50,214 bases of DNA from Aliidiomarina quisquiliarum (GCF_023922585.1 NZ_JAMFTN010000007.1:22954-73167), one strand, 5' to 3'; shown: positions 8,414 to 17,188, counted from the first letter of the stretch. The notes: generated by a model from the letters alone, not told the origin. Program-made: numbers and translations.

Positions 8414-8989
8414 TTACAAACGGATTCTTTTAGGGCGAATAAAGTCACTAGCCGCTAACCGAACAAATAAACGTGTTCCGCCTTGGGGAGCTACCCGTCC
8501 TTTGTGAAAATCGAAGGTTGAATAGCCCACAGGTGTTGCATTGGGAATTTCAAAACCAAACGACTCATCACTCAAGTCGTGTGCTAAAGCCTTTTGAAAA
8601 TAAGCTCGCCGTGATTCAGGAGTGGTCGGTAGGGTATCGGGTAATTCTGCTGAAACAACGCCTTTGTAAAACATCGTCCGAAACCCATCAGCACCAAAGC
8701 AGATAAGACCATAGTAATCCGGTGAATCAGGGTTCATGCGCCCATCTAAATGCCAGCCGTCATCAGAGCATGTGGTGTCCATTGGCTCAAAAACCTGACT
8801 CCATACGCTTAACCCTAGATACTTTCGCTGAACAGGAATAACATTGGAAAGCGCAGCAACAACAGGCTCTAGCTGTGGATATACACGAAGTATATCCATT
8901 ACAGGTGCGTTCTTTATTGTAATGCGAGGGAGAGAGGCTACATCAATGTGTAGCGCTTCTCCTGCTCGGACTGCTTGATTAAAGAGCAT
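8414..8989 (-). CDS. Possible Fe(II)/2-oxoglutarate-dependent oxygenase-like protein
   Basis: 191 aa starting at an ATG two bases after the upstream stop (TAATATG), so translation is probably coupled. A double-stranded beta-helix metal triad can be proposed. GWHLDG gives His80-x-Asp82, FDFHKG gives His162 about 80 residues later, and GGTRLFVRL gives an arginine 11 residues further for 2-oxoglutarate. This spacing is typical of the superfamily, but there is no close family match, so the call is inference. It is in a cluster directly downstream of the PRTRC genes. Alternatively it is a structural beta-rich protein whose His and Asp positions are coincidental. Confidence 0.5.
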   Translation of the reverse strand: MLFNQAVRAGEALHIDVASLPRITIKNAPVMDILRVYPQLEPVVAALSNVIPVQRKYLGLSVWSQVFEPMDTTCSDDGWHLDGRMNPDSPDYYGLICFGADGFRTMFYKGVVSAELPDTLPTTPESRRAYFQKALAHDLSDESFGFEIPNATPVGYSTFDFHKGRVAPQGGTRLFVRLAASDFIRPKRIRL

Positions 8990-8990
8990 A

Positions 8991-9485
8991 TTAGACAACT
9001 TTAAGTTCAGCAAAGGCATTTTCAAGAGCCGGTATATCGCGAGCGATACACTCATCGATATCTCGCGTGATTTGCGCCAGTTGCACATCAGACTCACGCT
9101 GATTAAATAGATAAATGTCTTCAGCGGAAACCAGCTCATCTAAAACCTCTAAAAACTCCCACGTTGAAAAGAAGTCATCGAGCCCTTCAGGATTATCTGA
9201 TGTAAGATTTACCTCGATATTAAACATACTCTCAATAACATCGACGATAGCGGTGACACCTCCGGCTTTTTCAACGCCAGGCTCATCTATAAACACTCCC
9301 GAACCAAAACGGTAGTCGGTGTAATAGCTGTTGTCATCAAAGCTCTCTTCTGCATTTACTTCAAGCGAAGCAATGCAAAGCTTTTCCATTACAGAGCGAA
9401 GCGTAATCGCTTGAGAGAGTTGGCTTAACCGATAGCACGGCATAGCGATTGCTTCAGCTAAAGAAATAATGCTCTCTTTGTTCAT
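8991..9485 (-). CDS. Hypothetical acidic protein, coupled to the downstream oxygenase-like gene
   Basis: 164 aa with GAGGA 7 nt before the ATG. It is acidic and helical in its C-terminal half (WEFLEVLDELVSAEDIYLF). Its stop overlaps the start region of the oxygenase-like gene, suggesting that the two are made together. No family is recognised. Upstream (9520-9550) is a putative promoter box shared with other minus-strand genes. Confidence 0.65.
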   Translation of the reverse strand: MNKESIISLAEAIAMPCYRLSQLSQAITLRSVMEKLCIASLEVNAEESFDDNSYYTDYRFGSGVFIDEPGVEKAGGVTAIVDVIESMFNIEVNLTSDNPEGLDDFFSTWEFLEVLDELVSAEDIYLFNQRESDVQLAQITRDIDECIARDIPALENAFAELKVV

Positions 9486-9584
9486 GGTGATTCCTCAAGT
9501 GGCTGTGTTGAACGAAACCACTATCTCACGAAGCTGGATTTACACCATTTTTTTGGCATTTGCGTGTTGATGGAGTTGAGAATA

Positions 9585-9605
9585 TCGCCTGAAACATTCA
9601 GGCGA
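9585..9605 (-). terminator. Hairpin overlapping the ThiF stop codon
   Basis: Perfect 9-bp stem TCGCCTGAA/TTCAGGCGA with a 3-nt loop spans the stop codon. It lacks a T-tract, so it may mark the 3' end of the PRTRC transcript by stabilisation rather than termination. Confidence 0.5.
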
Positions 9606-10383
9606 CATATCCAAGCATTTGCCAGTTAAGCGGGTTTAAGGGTAGGGGGTTATGCTCTCCTGATTTAAGATCAATAAAGACACCGTGATATTCAGCCTCG
9701 CCGTGTCGAATCAAGCGCCAAAGGATTTGAATCATTTGGGTGGCAATTTGGTCGTTAATACCAAAGTCTTGTTTGTTAATCGCTTCTTCGTGCGAGCATG
9801 AGTCAGTTGGCTCGTATTCATTGCTTTCAAGCGACTCGGTGAATAGATCGTATATAGAGGGTACTCGTTGGTCATCATCACAGCCCTTTTTAGGGTACAT
9901 ACCCATGACAACCTGCCCACTATCTTTATCGTTACCACCATCGAGCCAAAGAAGCGTTTTGAAAAAATCTTTATCCTTAAAGTATTGTCCGATTTGTACG
10001 CGGGTTTGCGGATTATCTACACACGTTACCAATACATCGGGCATGACTGCTTGATTACGAGTTGGACAGTACCTCTCTATAGAGTATGACCAGTCAACTC
10101 CTGTAAACGCATTGTATCGCTCAATAAGCACTTTTGCTTTGGGAAGCCCGACATCCATAGAGTAAAAGGCTTGTCGTCCGATATTGGTTTCGGAAACAGT
10201 ATCATCATCGAACACGGTTATATCTAATCCGGCAGCACCGAGCCGAACAAGCGTGCTGTGTAGCTGAATCAGCTTTTGAAGAAAACAGCTTCCTGTTCCT
10301 CCAGCACCTACAACATGAACACTAAGTGGTTCGTCGCGCATAAATTGCTCAAGGAAATGCTGAGGGGCTTTCATTGTGTTCAT
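9598..10383 (-). CDS. PRTRC system ThiF family protein
   Basis: 261 aa, E1-like adenylyltransferase fold. HVVGAGGTGSCF (residues about 22-33) is the nucleotide-binding loop. DITVFDDDTVSETNIGRQ carries the Asp and Arg that contact ATP in ThiF/MoeB/E1 enzymes, and LVTCVDNPQTR follows. Family members activate the C-terminus of a ubiquitin-like or sulfur-carrier protein. In PRTRC cassettes the substrate is unknown. The ATG overlaps the stop of the B gene (ATGA) and has AGGAG 7 nt upstream. The C-terminus (HNPLPLNPLNWQMLG) is shared with a degraded second copy at 18124-18395. Confidence 0.9.
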   Translation of the reverse strand: MNTMKAPQHFLEQFMRDEPLSVHVVGAGGTGSCFLQKLIQLHSTLVRLGAAGLDITVFDDDTVSETNIGRQAFYSMDVGLPKAKVLIERYNAFTGVDWSYSIERYCPTRNQAVMPDVLVTCVDNPQTRVQIGQYFKDKDFFKTLLWLDGGNDKDSGQVVMGMYPKKGCDDDQRVPSIYDLFTESLESNEYEPTDSCSHEEAINKQDFGINDQIATQMIQILWRLIRHGEAEYHGVFIDLKSGEHNPLPLNPLNWQMLGYVA

Positions 10384-11168
10384 TGTGCAGCTCCTAATAG
10401 AACATCACTTGCTCGCCATGAGGTGCGAACTAGATCTTTTGTTGTTGTCTTTCGCTGTGCTTTTTCGATGCGTTTCCAGTGGGCGATATGCGCCTCGGTC
10501 GTAACCCCGTTTCGTCCTTTATGGTTGAAGGTTTGATTGTGATTAACGTGCGTGAAGTTTGAATCGTAGATGACCGCCTCACACTCATCGAGAAAGGCTG
10601 ATGTAGTGATACCCTTATATTCAGGTCGAGTTGCAGAGCCTTGACAGATGACACCTTGTGCATTGACGTTGCAAATCGGAGCATGATAAATCAGCGTGTC
10701 GGGGGTGACGTTTGCTCTTGCTACGCAATATACACGAAGCTGCATACTGCTCTTGTGAGCAATAAAAAGTAACCGAGGCCAATAGGGGTTGAGTTTAATG
10801 CGGCGATCACTGCCGATGCGAAACCACATCGCTCGCTTCGTTGCTGGCGCTACCCAGGCAACGATTGAGGCGTTCTCGAAAATGACCCGTTTATCTGTCC
10901 AGCCAACGCGATCTTTTCCAGTGCGCTCACGCAAAAGTCCTTGCTCGGCTTCTTCTTGCATGATGTTGTTCAGCGCACTGATAACTTCACCACATGAGAC
11001 TGGCTTGCCAATCCCAAGCGCACCATTTTCGACACTATGAATGGTTGAGGCAAACCCAATGCCCGTATCAAAAAATCCAATCGCAAACTTCAACTTGGGC
11101 TTGAAGTGAGGTTCAAGTTTTATATCGCGCTTAAACCTTTCTTTGCTTGGATCGTGTAAATAAAACAT
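10380..11168 (-). CDS. PRTRC system protein B
   Basis: 262 aa from an ATG at 11168 with AGGG upstream. It is assigned by position between ThiF and F and by general similarity to the PRTRC B family (KFAIGFFDTGIGFAST near the N-terminus; CEAVIYDSNFTHVNHNQT near the C-terminus). The biochemical role is unknown. It is overlapped by 4 nt with ThiF, so the two are probably translated in equal amounts. Confidence 0.78.
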   Translation of the reverse strand: MFYLHDPSKERFKRDIKLEPHFKPKLKFAIGFFDTGIGFASTIHSVENGALGIGKPVSCGEVISALNNIMQEEAEQGLLRERTGKDRVGWTDKRVIFENASIVAWVAPATKRAMWFRIGSDRRIKLNPYWPRLLFIAHKSSMQLRVYCVARANVTPDTLIYHAPICNVNAQGVICQGSATRPEYKGITTSAFLDECEAVIYDSNFTHVNHNQTFNHKGRNGVTTEAHIAHWKRIEKAQRKTTTKDLVRTSWRASDVLLGAAQ

Positions 11169-11222
11169 CGCTATGCCCTTGCTTGTAAATAGGAATACAA
11201 ACACTGTAACAAGGGGCGGTGA

Positions 11223-12665
11223 TTACGCGACTTTTTTGGCGGCTTGCTCGATGTAATCTGTCACAACAAGGCAGACATAAATAAGGGCAGCATTTGCCAG
11301 TAGAGTGCCTTTAAAACTTTCAGCGGCATTAGCACACTCAAAAGATTCTGGTGTAAATAAGAAACGGTCGCCTAGCTCGCCTGTTTCCATACCGTATCGG
11401 TATAGATCATTGATAATCTCGTACACGCCTAGATTCTCAAACTCATATTGACTGCATGGCGCTACAAAGCCACTGCAACGAATCATAACCTCCTCGTCGT
11501 ATTCCATTTTGAGGTCGGACTCTAGCAAGGCTTTATTGTCCGATAACACTTGAACAAGAGCATATAGATTGCTCACCAAAGGGTGTCTTTTAGGTAGTTG
11601 ACTGAGTGCTTGCGCCATTTGCGTAAAGACACAACCATCGGTAGGTGAGAACAGCTCGCCACCGCCCCATCGAATGCCAACGTAAGCGCGATTAAATGTT
11701 TCTTGGATTGCACATTGGAGTGAATATCCACCTTCACCAAAGGCAGCGCCGATTATACTTTCGATATCGCTATACTCCCCGTCGATGTGCATATAGAAAA
11801 GATCCTCGATAATCCAAAGCTCTTCTTGGGCGTTCACCTCACTTAAAATAGAGCGAAGTAGAATTTGCTTTTGGTCATCTTCGGGGCATTCAAACAAATA
11901 CACATGAAGCATATCGAGCATGGTTTTACCGTAGCTACTCGGCGTTAGCGACTCATACATCAAGCCCTCACCAAGCTCACTTGAATGGATAGCAAGACCA
12001 AAGCCTGAGAGTGTGCATAGTAACGTGTTGAGTACCTTACTTAGTGGTGCAAATAATGCTTTATTGTGTTTTGGAAGTGCTTTTTTCAAGTCACCGATAG
12101 GGCAAAGGAGTGCTTCGAGTTCGCCACCATTTGAAACGCTCCATGTTGGGTCGCTGCGTTCATAATGCTCACCCTCTTGTACCAAAAAATCCATAAGCGG
12201 GTGATTGAATAGCGTGTTTGCCGTTTGAACTGAAAGGTTTAGTGGTTTTAGTATATTTTTAACCTCGTCCACAGTGCGATTCCCCGCATCAACAAGTCGG
12301 GCTGCTGGCTCGTCTAATGCGTCACCAAGTGCATTTATGGCGTCGATAGGGGTATGGGCGTTCGTGAGCGCATTAAAATGGCAGGGGTCAAGCAGGTTGC
12401 GTTCTGCAAGTGCCACCAACTGAGACTCATACTTTGAGACAAAACTTCCTGACGCATACTGGATTCGCGCGTGGTTTCTTAGGCTTGCTTCGTGATTGAG
12501 TTTTTGAGTTGAAGTGGTATCAAAGGTAAGGGTTTCACCTTTCAATACATGAGTTATAGGGGTGGCGCATGAAGGTAAAGTTGCCGATCTTTGGGGAGCG
12601 ATGTTTTCAAAGAACGATGTAATTGCTGTACTTGCTGATTGTGAATAAGCGGCATTTGATTGCAT
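11223..12665 (-). CDS. PRTRC system protein F
   Basis: 480 aa with GGAG 9 nt before the ATG. It is assigned as F from its place in the cassette and its length. The central part is rich in acidic loops and has no recognisable catalytic motif. It lies between C and B in the same direction. The role is unknown; the family is defined only by co-occurrence with ParB- and ThiF-like proteins. Confidence 0.7.
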   Translation of the reverse strand: MQSNAAYSQSASTAITSFFENIAPQRSATLPSCATPITHVLKGETLTFDTTSTQKLNHEASLRNHARIQYASGSFVSKYESQLVALAERNLLDPCHFNALTNAHTPIDAINALGDALDEPAARLVDAGNRTVDEVKNILKPLNLSVQTANTLFNHPLMDFLVQEGEHYERSDPTWSVSNGGELEALLCPIGDLKKALPKHNKALFAPLSKVLNTLLCTLSGFGLAIHSSELGEGLMYESLTPSSYGKTMLDMLHVYLFECPEDDQKQILLRSILSEVNAQEELWIIEDLFYMHIDGEYSDIESIIGAAFGEGGYSLQCAIQETFNRAYVGIRWGGGELFSPTDGCVFTQMAQALSQLPKRHPLVSNLYALVQVLSDNKALLESDLKMEYDEEVMIRCSGFVAPCSQYEFENLGVYEIINDLYRYGMETGELGDRFLFTPESFECANAAESFKGTLLANAALIYVCLVVTDYIEQAAKKVA

Positions 12666-12754
12666 TTTACAAGCTCCCTGCTTGAATTGGTGGCTTGACG
12701 GACGCGACTCACAAAGTCGCGCACGTCCTGTTCAGTAAAGGTGATATGGCTCAT
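12554..12754 (-). CDS. Small overlapping ORF between PRTRC C and F (doubtful)
   Basis: 66 codons. The first 30 lie in the gap between C and F and the rest overlap the start of F in another frame. The ATG is 3 nt after the C stop, but there is no clear Shine-Dalgarno. The N-terminal part (MSHITFTEQDVRDFVSRVRQ) looks protein-like. It could be a coupled small gene or a fragment of a lost gene. Confidence 0.3.
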   Translation of the reverse strand: MSHITFTEQDVRDFVSRVRQATNSSRELVKCNQMPLIHNQQVQQLHRSLKTSLPKDRQLYLHAPPL

Positions 12755-12757
12755 GGC

Positions 12758-12964
12758 TTAACCGTTGGTTTTTGCTGGGGGCAGCTCGACAGGATAAACC
12801 AACTCATTCCCATGAACCTGCCCATCTTCTTCAAGTACATCAGTCCATCGAAAGAATGGGAACTGCTGCTTTAAGAGGCGTAGGTTTTCCGCAAGCGATC
12901 CGTCTTGATTAGGTGCTTCGATGCGACGTGCGCCAACTTTAAATACCATTTTTAACTTTTGCAT
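12758..12964 (-). CDS. PRTRC system protein C
   Basis: 68 aa with AAGGAG 7 nt before the ATG. The short length, the opening pattern (MQKLKMVFKVGARRIEAPN), the YPEL-like QFPFFRWTDV and the VHGNELVYPVE end are typical of PRTRC C. Family members resemble small ubiquitin-like or carrier folds and could be the partner of ThiF, but that link is inference. There is no C-terminal Gly-Gly, although the related terminus ends in Asn-Gly. Confidence 0.8.
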   Translation of the reverse strand: MQKLKMVFKVGARRIEAPNQDGSLAENLRLLKQQFPFFRWTDVLEEDGQVHGNELVYPVELPPAKTNG

Positions 12965-12975
12965 TTAGTTACTCC

Positions 12976-13554
12976 TTACAGTGAATCGAAGTCAAACTGA
13001 CCACTAATTGCCGCCGCATCTTTTGTTGGTGCTGGCGCGGTAGTGTCGTTTGTCTTTGTATCTACAGTACGCGAGGTTTCGGATACGGCATCTTTTTTAG
13101 CATCGGCTTGAGAGGACGCTGCGGGTTCGTCTTTACTTGCTTTAGTCGCCTTTGTTTCTTTTGCTTTTGCTTTGGCAGGTTGTTTTGCTTGCGCTTTTTG
13201 CGTCGCTGCTCCTGCTTTTTCGCTGGCGCTATCGAGTTTTGCTGCGATGGAAAGTGCATCAACATTCTCAAGTGCTTTTGCGTAGCTTCCGCATAACACT
13301 GGAATCGCTTTAGCAAGCTCAGAGTCAAAGTCAGAGCCTTTAAAGATGATTGGTCGAGCGAGGTTGGCGCGTAGCGTTAAAAGCGCCTGACGAGCCTCTT
13401 CTGTGTCCTGAGAGCCTTTACTAAGCACCGAGGCGTGAACCCCATCGGTTTGGACACTCATTTGAACAACAGGCTCACCATTCTCAAGGCTGATTTTCAA
13501 GTTCACCGCGTTCAGGTTTCCGCGCTCAATGAGTTGTTTAATTTGCTCTAACAT
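12976..13554 (-). CDS. PRTRC system protein E
   Basis: 192 aa from an ATG at 13554 with GAGG 8 nt upstream. An in-frame start at 13638 is rejected because the extra 28 codons lie in the upstream regulatory gap. The N-terminal 110 residues form the conserved part (MLEQIKQLIERGNLNAVNL). The C-terminal 80 residues are a low-complexity Ala/Lys/Thr-rich tail (KAQAKQPAKAKAKETKATK), likely disordered and possibly nucleic-acid binding. It belongs to the cassette between ParB and C. Confidence 0.75.
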   Translation of the reverse strand: MLEQIKQLIERGNLNAVNLKISLENGEPVVQMSVQTDGVHASVLSKGSQDTEEARQALLTLRANLARPIIFKGSDFDSELAKAIPVLCGSYAKALENVDALSIAAKLDSASEKAGAATQKAQAKQPAKAKAKETKATKASKDEPAASSQADAKKDAVSETSRTVDTKTNDTTAPAPTKDAAAISGQFDFDSL

Positions 13555-13642
13555 ACGATTTCCCTCGTTGTGTGTAATGACAGGACTATTGAACCGTGAT
13601 TTGAGATTACCGCCAGTTTTTACGCTGGCGGCTTTCATTGTG

Positions 13643-15316
13643 TTATTTCAAAAGTTTCTTGAAAGGCGCAGGAGCAAAGCCAGACCAATCAAACTCCGCT
13701 GCAAGGATTGCGCTAATAAGCTCACCTTTTTTCGTTGGCATCACTCCTTTGGGAAGCGACGTTTCTACGCCGGAAGACTTAACAATGCTTTGTATGCCCT
13801 GTGTGTAGTAATTACCGAGCGCTTCTTTGGTTGGCTTCCACTGCTCAACCGCAGCTTCATTACCGCCAGCAACGCAGGACAGCACTTGCGCCATAAAGTC
13901 GTACATTGGCGTGTTGCCCTTTACAGTCGTAGCAGATTGAATGCCGTTATCGAGGGCATGAGAAATGGCTTCTTTGATTCCCTTATCATCGAGAGCCAAC
14001 AACTCTTTAATCCGCGCAGTGGGGTTGCTTGTGGTGCTGATGTTAGAAAGACCAAATAATGCTTCTACGCTAAGCGCCATGATTGCGAGGCGCACAGACT
14101 GGTTCTCACTAACGTGCTGTGCGGCAAACGCTCGAATTTCGTTTTTATGATGGTCAATAACGCGATCAGGTGTTTTTTGCTGAACCTTTGTTGTGCTAGT
14201 TGTGGCTGAAACTTTCAGATTATCAGCTTGTGAATCACTCGAATCGTCACTTACCTCACTGGGCGATATTGGCTCAATCTCCGGTGATTTCGTTTCGTTC
14301 TCAAGCAGCGTCACGCATTCATCGAAACATGATTTATTCAAGCACTGTGATGGGGTTACTTGGCCCTCATAGCCTGGGCGGTCATCAACCAGTGCCGCTC
14401 GAGAGTCGCACCCCATACAGCCAGACTCGAATTGCTCTTTACCGACGTTAGCGGCACTCACGGTAATTCGGTCATGGTTGACGCTTGAAGTCATAAAGAT
14501 AACGCGGCTATGTGATTCCTCTTGCTCTGCAACTACATCAGCAAGATGAGCTTGAGTTTTTTCAATGTAACACTTGGGTTTTGAACAAAGCGCTCCATCG
14601 TCAGGGCTATCAAACAACCCTGATTGCTGCTGGCTATTAAACGGGCAGCCATTACATGAAGCGGTATTAAATTTTGCGTTGGCCAAAGGCAGTTGGACTC
14701 GGCGCGCTCTTTCGCGTAAATCTTTCACACTTAGATTTTCAGTGATTACTTTTTCTAACGTGCTCACCTGAACGCTTTGCTCAAAGGGCGCAAGAATCAG
14801 TGCGTGACCTGCTTTGATTGTGCCAGCTTCAAGTGCGCTTAATACCTTTTCGTCACAGGCCAATAGCTCAAGACGCTCATAGAGCTTTTTACGACTCCAG
14901 CCAAGACGTTTTGCTGCGCTATCGCGATCACCTGCGTAAAACGAGGTGAATGTTTTAGCGGCATAGACTTCATCAATGAAACTTAGGTTTTCGCGATCAA
15001 GGTTCTCCGAGATATGCAGGGCATACGCCTGCTCATCACTCACTTGACGAACAATGCAGGGGAGTGGAATACCAAGCTCCTCTGCGACTTGCTTGCGTCC
15101 AAATCCTGCAATCAGCTCGTACTTGCCATTTTCAGGGGCAGGTCGAACGGTAATCGCGGAGACAAAGCCATTTTGTGATACAGAGTTCTTTAATTCTTCG
15201 TAAGATTGGGGGTCGCGTTTTCTTCTCGCATTAGCGAATGGGGGGGCAATGATATCGCTCGCATGAAGATGAATAAGGTCTGAATTTTCACTGGCTTTAA
15301 CTTGAGCTTGTTGCAT
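13643..15316 (-). CDS. PRTRC system ParB family protein
   Basis: 557 aa with GGAGAT 7 nt before the ATG. Residues about 15-105 are a ParB/Srx domain (ELIAGFGRKQVAEELG; HISENLDRENLS), which in canonical ParB binds CTP. A helix-turn-helix region follows (AAKRLGWSRKKLYERL). Two cysteine clusters come next (CNGCPFNS ... CSKPKC and CMGC ... CLNKSCFDEC), suggesting metal sites typical of this plasmid subgroup. A Ser/Asp-rich linker and a helical C-terminus complete the protein. It probably binds a specific DNA site on the element, distinct from the ParA partner at 28579-28974. It lies 150 nt downstream of the clamp gene. Confidence 0.88.
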   Translation of the reverse strand: MQQAQVKASENSDLIHLHASDIIAPPFANARRKRDPQSYEELKNSVSQNGFVSAITVRPAPENGKYELIAGFGRKQVAEELGIPLPCIVRQVSDEQAYALHISENLDRENLSFIDEVYAAKTFTSFYAGDRDSAAKRLGWSRKKLYERLELLACDEKVLSALEAGTIKAGHALILAPFEQSVQVSTLEKVITENLSVKDLRERARRVQLPLANAKFNTASCNGCPFNSQQQSGLFDSPDDGALCSKPKCYIEKTQAHLADVVAEQEESHSRVIFMTSSVNHDRITVSAANVGKEQFESGCMGCDSRAALVDDRPGYEGQVTPSQCLNKSCFDECVTLLENETKSPEIEPISPSEVSDDSSDSQADNLKVSATTSTTKVQQKTPDRVIDHHKNEIRAFAAQHVSENQSVRLAIMALSVEALFGLSNISTTSNPTARIKELLALDDKGIKEAISHALDNGIQSATTVKGNTPMYDFMAQVLSCVAGGNEAAVEQWKPTKEALGNYYTQGIQSIVKSSGVETSLPKGVMPTKKGELISAILAAEFDWSGFAPAPFKKLLK

Positions 15317-15390
15317 GATTTATCTCCATTGATTTGAACAATTCCATGTTCCCATAAGAGTAAAACCACGCCATTTTTTTGGGAGTTAAA

Positions 15391-15450
15391 ATAAAAAACC
15401 GCCATGCGATTATACATAGTTCAAGGTACTATATATAAATGCGAGGCGGC
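15391..15450 (-). terminator. Terminator after the sliding-clamp gene
   Basis: On the minus strand a stem CCGCC/GGCGG encloses a second AT-rich inverted repeat (TATATAGT with ACTATGTATA) and is followed by TTTTTTATTTT. It separates the clamp from the PRTRC transcript. Confidence 0.65.
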
Positions 15451-15469
15451 TTCTTTGGAGGGTAGGGTT

Positions 15470-16615
15470 TTACCGTGCCATTGGCATGACGATTGCGGTT
15501 TGATCGCTTCGATTGAGAGGATTCAGGGTTAGAAAGTTCTTTTGCTCATCGAACCCCAAAGTCACTTCATCACCGTCAATATTCGTGAGTGCGTCAAGGA
15601 GGTAGCGACAAGAAAGGCGTATTTTTTTGGCTGTGGCACCGGATTGGAATGAAAGTGCATCTTCACCCATGATAGCCCCCGTACTGTCCACTGCCTTAAC
15701 GATAATCTCTCCATCCTCAAAGTCCATATCAAGACGGCCAACATCATCAGTGATCGGTTTTATGCGACTTAAAACACGCATAAGGCTTTCACGATTGACA
15801 AGACCGATTGGTGATTTTATGGAGTCAAAGATATTGCTGACGTTAGGGTACTCACAGTCAATAAGCGTCGTGCGTACTTGTGCGTTGGCACTGGTAAACT
15901 CAACCATATTTTTATTCAGTCTCAATACAAGAACGGAATCGGGAGCGTCCTGAATCGTACACACGTAATCGAGTGTATGAGTTGGCACAATCACAGAGGG
16001 GTGGCTAGAGCCTTCCACCTCAACATTAGCCATAACGCTTTTAAACATTCTATGCCCATCTGTGCTTATAATGGACATAGAGCCTTGAGCAAAGGATAGG
16101 TTAACACCATTACAAAATGCTCTAGGTGAGTTCATGGAAGCGGCGTGCTTTGCTTTACTAAGCTCAGAAACAAATGTTTCAAGCGGTAAGGTGACTGTCA
16201 CAAACTCACCATCAATTTTTGGCGGAGAAGGGTAGGTGGATGGATCAGCAAGTTCCATTTTCATTTTGCTTCGCCCCGATGAAAACACGCCTTTGGAACC
16301 ACACGGCTCTATTTTAAGCTTCACGGGTTTATCGCTGTCTTTATAGGCTGTTGAGATTTGCTGTAGCTTACTGGCTGACATGAGAAGCGTTTTTTCTTCT
16401 TCAAGCGCATCAACGGACACGCAGATAGGTCGAGTTAGGGTTTGAGCGCCGTTAGAGCCTGATAAAAAGGCAGATACGCCGCCCGAGCGAGGAATAATAA
16501 TAAGACGAACATAGCCAAAAATCTCATGGGCTTTGCCTCCAGAGATTGCCAGTCGGCAAACGCTCGCAGATACCGTGTTTAGTTCTTTACCATCAAGCTC
16601 AATCGTAATTGACAT
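15470..16615 (-). CDS. dnaN: DnaN-like DNA sliding clamp (polymerase III beta homologue)
   Basis: 381 aa from an ATG at 16615 with a near-perfect AAGGAG 7 nt upstream; chromosomal DnaN is about 366 aa. Family signatures are the ISTDGHRM loop (usually ATDGHR), DCEYPNVSNIF (the YP-type turn) and the C-terminal TAIVMPMAR, matching the MPMR/L end of DnaN. The clamp would encircle DNA and tether polymerases, ligase or nucleases. Together with the ATP-dependent ligase and DnaQ-like exonuclease nearby, it suggests that the element brings its own replication-repair accessories. It is divergent, so it may select different partners from the host clamp. Confidence 0.9.
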   Translation of the reverse strand: MSITIELDGKELNTVSASVCRLAISGGKAHEIFGYVRLIIIPRSGGVSAFLSGSNGAQTLTRPICVSVDALEEEKTLLMSASKLQQISTAYKDSDKPVKLKIEPCGSKGVFSSGRSKMKMELADPSTYPSPPKIDGEFVTVTLPLETFVSELSKAKHAASMNSPRAFCNGVNLSFAQGSMSIISTDGHRMFKSVMANVEVEGSSHPSVIVPTHTLDYVCTIQDAPDSVLVLRLNKNMVEFTSANAQVRTTLIDCEYPNVSNIFDSIKSPIGLVNRESLMRVLSRIKPITDDVGRLDMDFEDGEIIVKAVDSTGAIMGEDALSFQSGATAKKIRLSCRYLLDALTNIDGDEVTLGFDEQKNFLTLNPLNRSDQTAIVMPMAR

Positions 16616-16684
16616 AACAATGCTCCTTCGTTGATATGCACTTATCGTTACACGGTTTTGCACCAACGCCAGTTATTTGCCTAA

Positions 16685-16709
16685 ACAAAAGGGGACTTAA
16701 AGCCCCTTT
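16685..16709 (-). terminator. Rho-independent terminator
   Basis: Stem AAAGGGG/CCCCTTT with an 8-nt loop, continuing into TTTTGTTT on the minus strand, just after the stop at 16716. Confidence 0.8.
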
Positions 16710-16715
16710 CAACGA

Positions 16716-17000
16716 TTACTCTTCAACGTGCTCGTATCCATCTGAAATTTTTTGGATCGTTCGGCTATTGGCTTCTCGAATTGCCATATCCCCTGGAAGC
16801 ATTGGTGATGCGCTTCGTAGCCGCTTGCCTCTTAAAATGGATTTTTTACGCACAACGACATCTTTATCCTTCCCGCTTTTAACTTCGGTGATAATGGTCG
16901 CGCCGCGAGTTACGTCAGGAGATTCCACGCGAATTGTCCATGTTGCAATATCACCATTGGGTTTTGTGCGTGAAAGTTTTTGCTGAAAAATGATAACCAT
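16716..17000 (-). CDS. Small basic protein of unknown function
   Basis: 94 aa with GGAGG 5 nt before the ATG. The start overlaps the stop of the preceding gene (TAATG), indicating coupling. It is rich in Lys/Arg (KSGKDKDVVVRKKSILRGKRLR), consistent with nucleic-acid binding, but no family is recognised. Confidence 0.6.
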   Translation of the reverse strand: MVIIFQQKLSRTKPNGDIATWTIRVESPDVTRGATIITEVKSGKDKDVVVRKKSILRGKRLRSASPMLPGDMAIREANSRTIQKISDGYEHVEE

Positions 17001-17188
17001 TAGTCCTCCGGGAGTTGTTGATATTCAGCTTCACTCAGCACCGCAATAGGGAGCTGGGCGGTACGTAAACTTTTAGCTTTATGTTGTCGCCAGGATTTGC
17101 ACTTCACTGTCCGGGGGCCCACCTCAAAAACAGTGAGCACATTGTGCTTGGAAAGTGGCTGTATGATTTTTGATTTTTTCGACTCCAT
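17000..17188 (-). CDS. Small basic protein, start shared with a duplicated leader
   Basis: 62 aa, MESKKSKIIQPLS onward, Lys-rich. Its 5' region and first four codons are almost identical to those of the gene at 17322-17639. There is no strong Shine-Dalgarno at normal distance (GAGGTGA is about 14 nt upstream). It is coupled to the next gene by overlap. Confidence 0.5.
   Translation of the reverse strand: MESKKSKIIQPLSKHNVLTVFEVGPRTVKCKSWRQHKAKSLRTAQLPIAVLSEAEYQQLPED

Noticed and set aside
13554-13638. A longer N-terminus for PRTRC protein E (start at 13638)
   Set aside because: The ATG at 13554 has a clear GAGG site. The extension covers promoter-like sequence and has no ribosome site.
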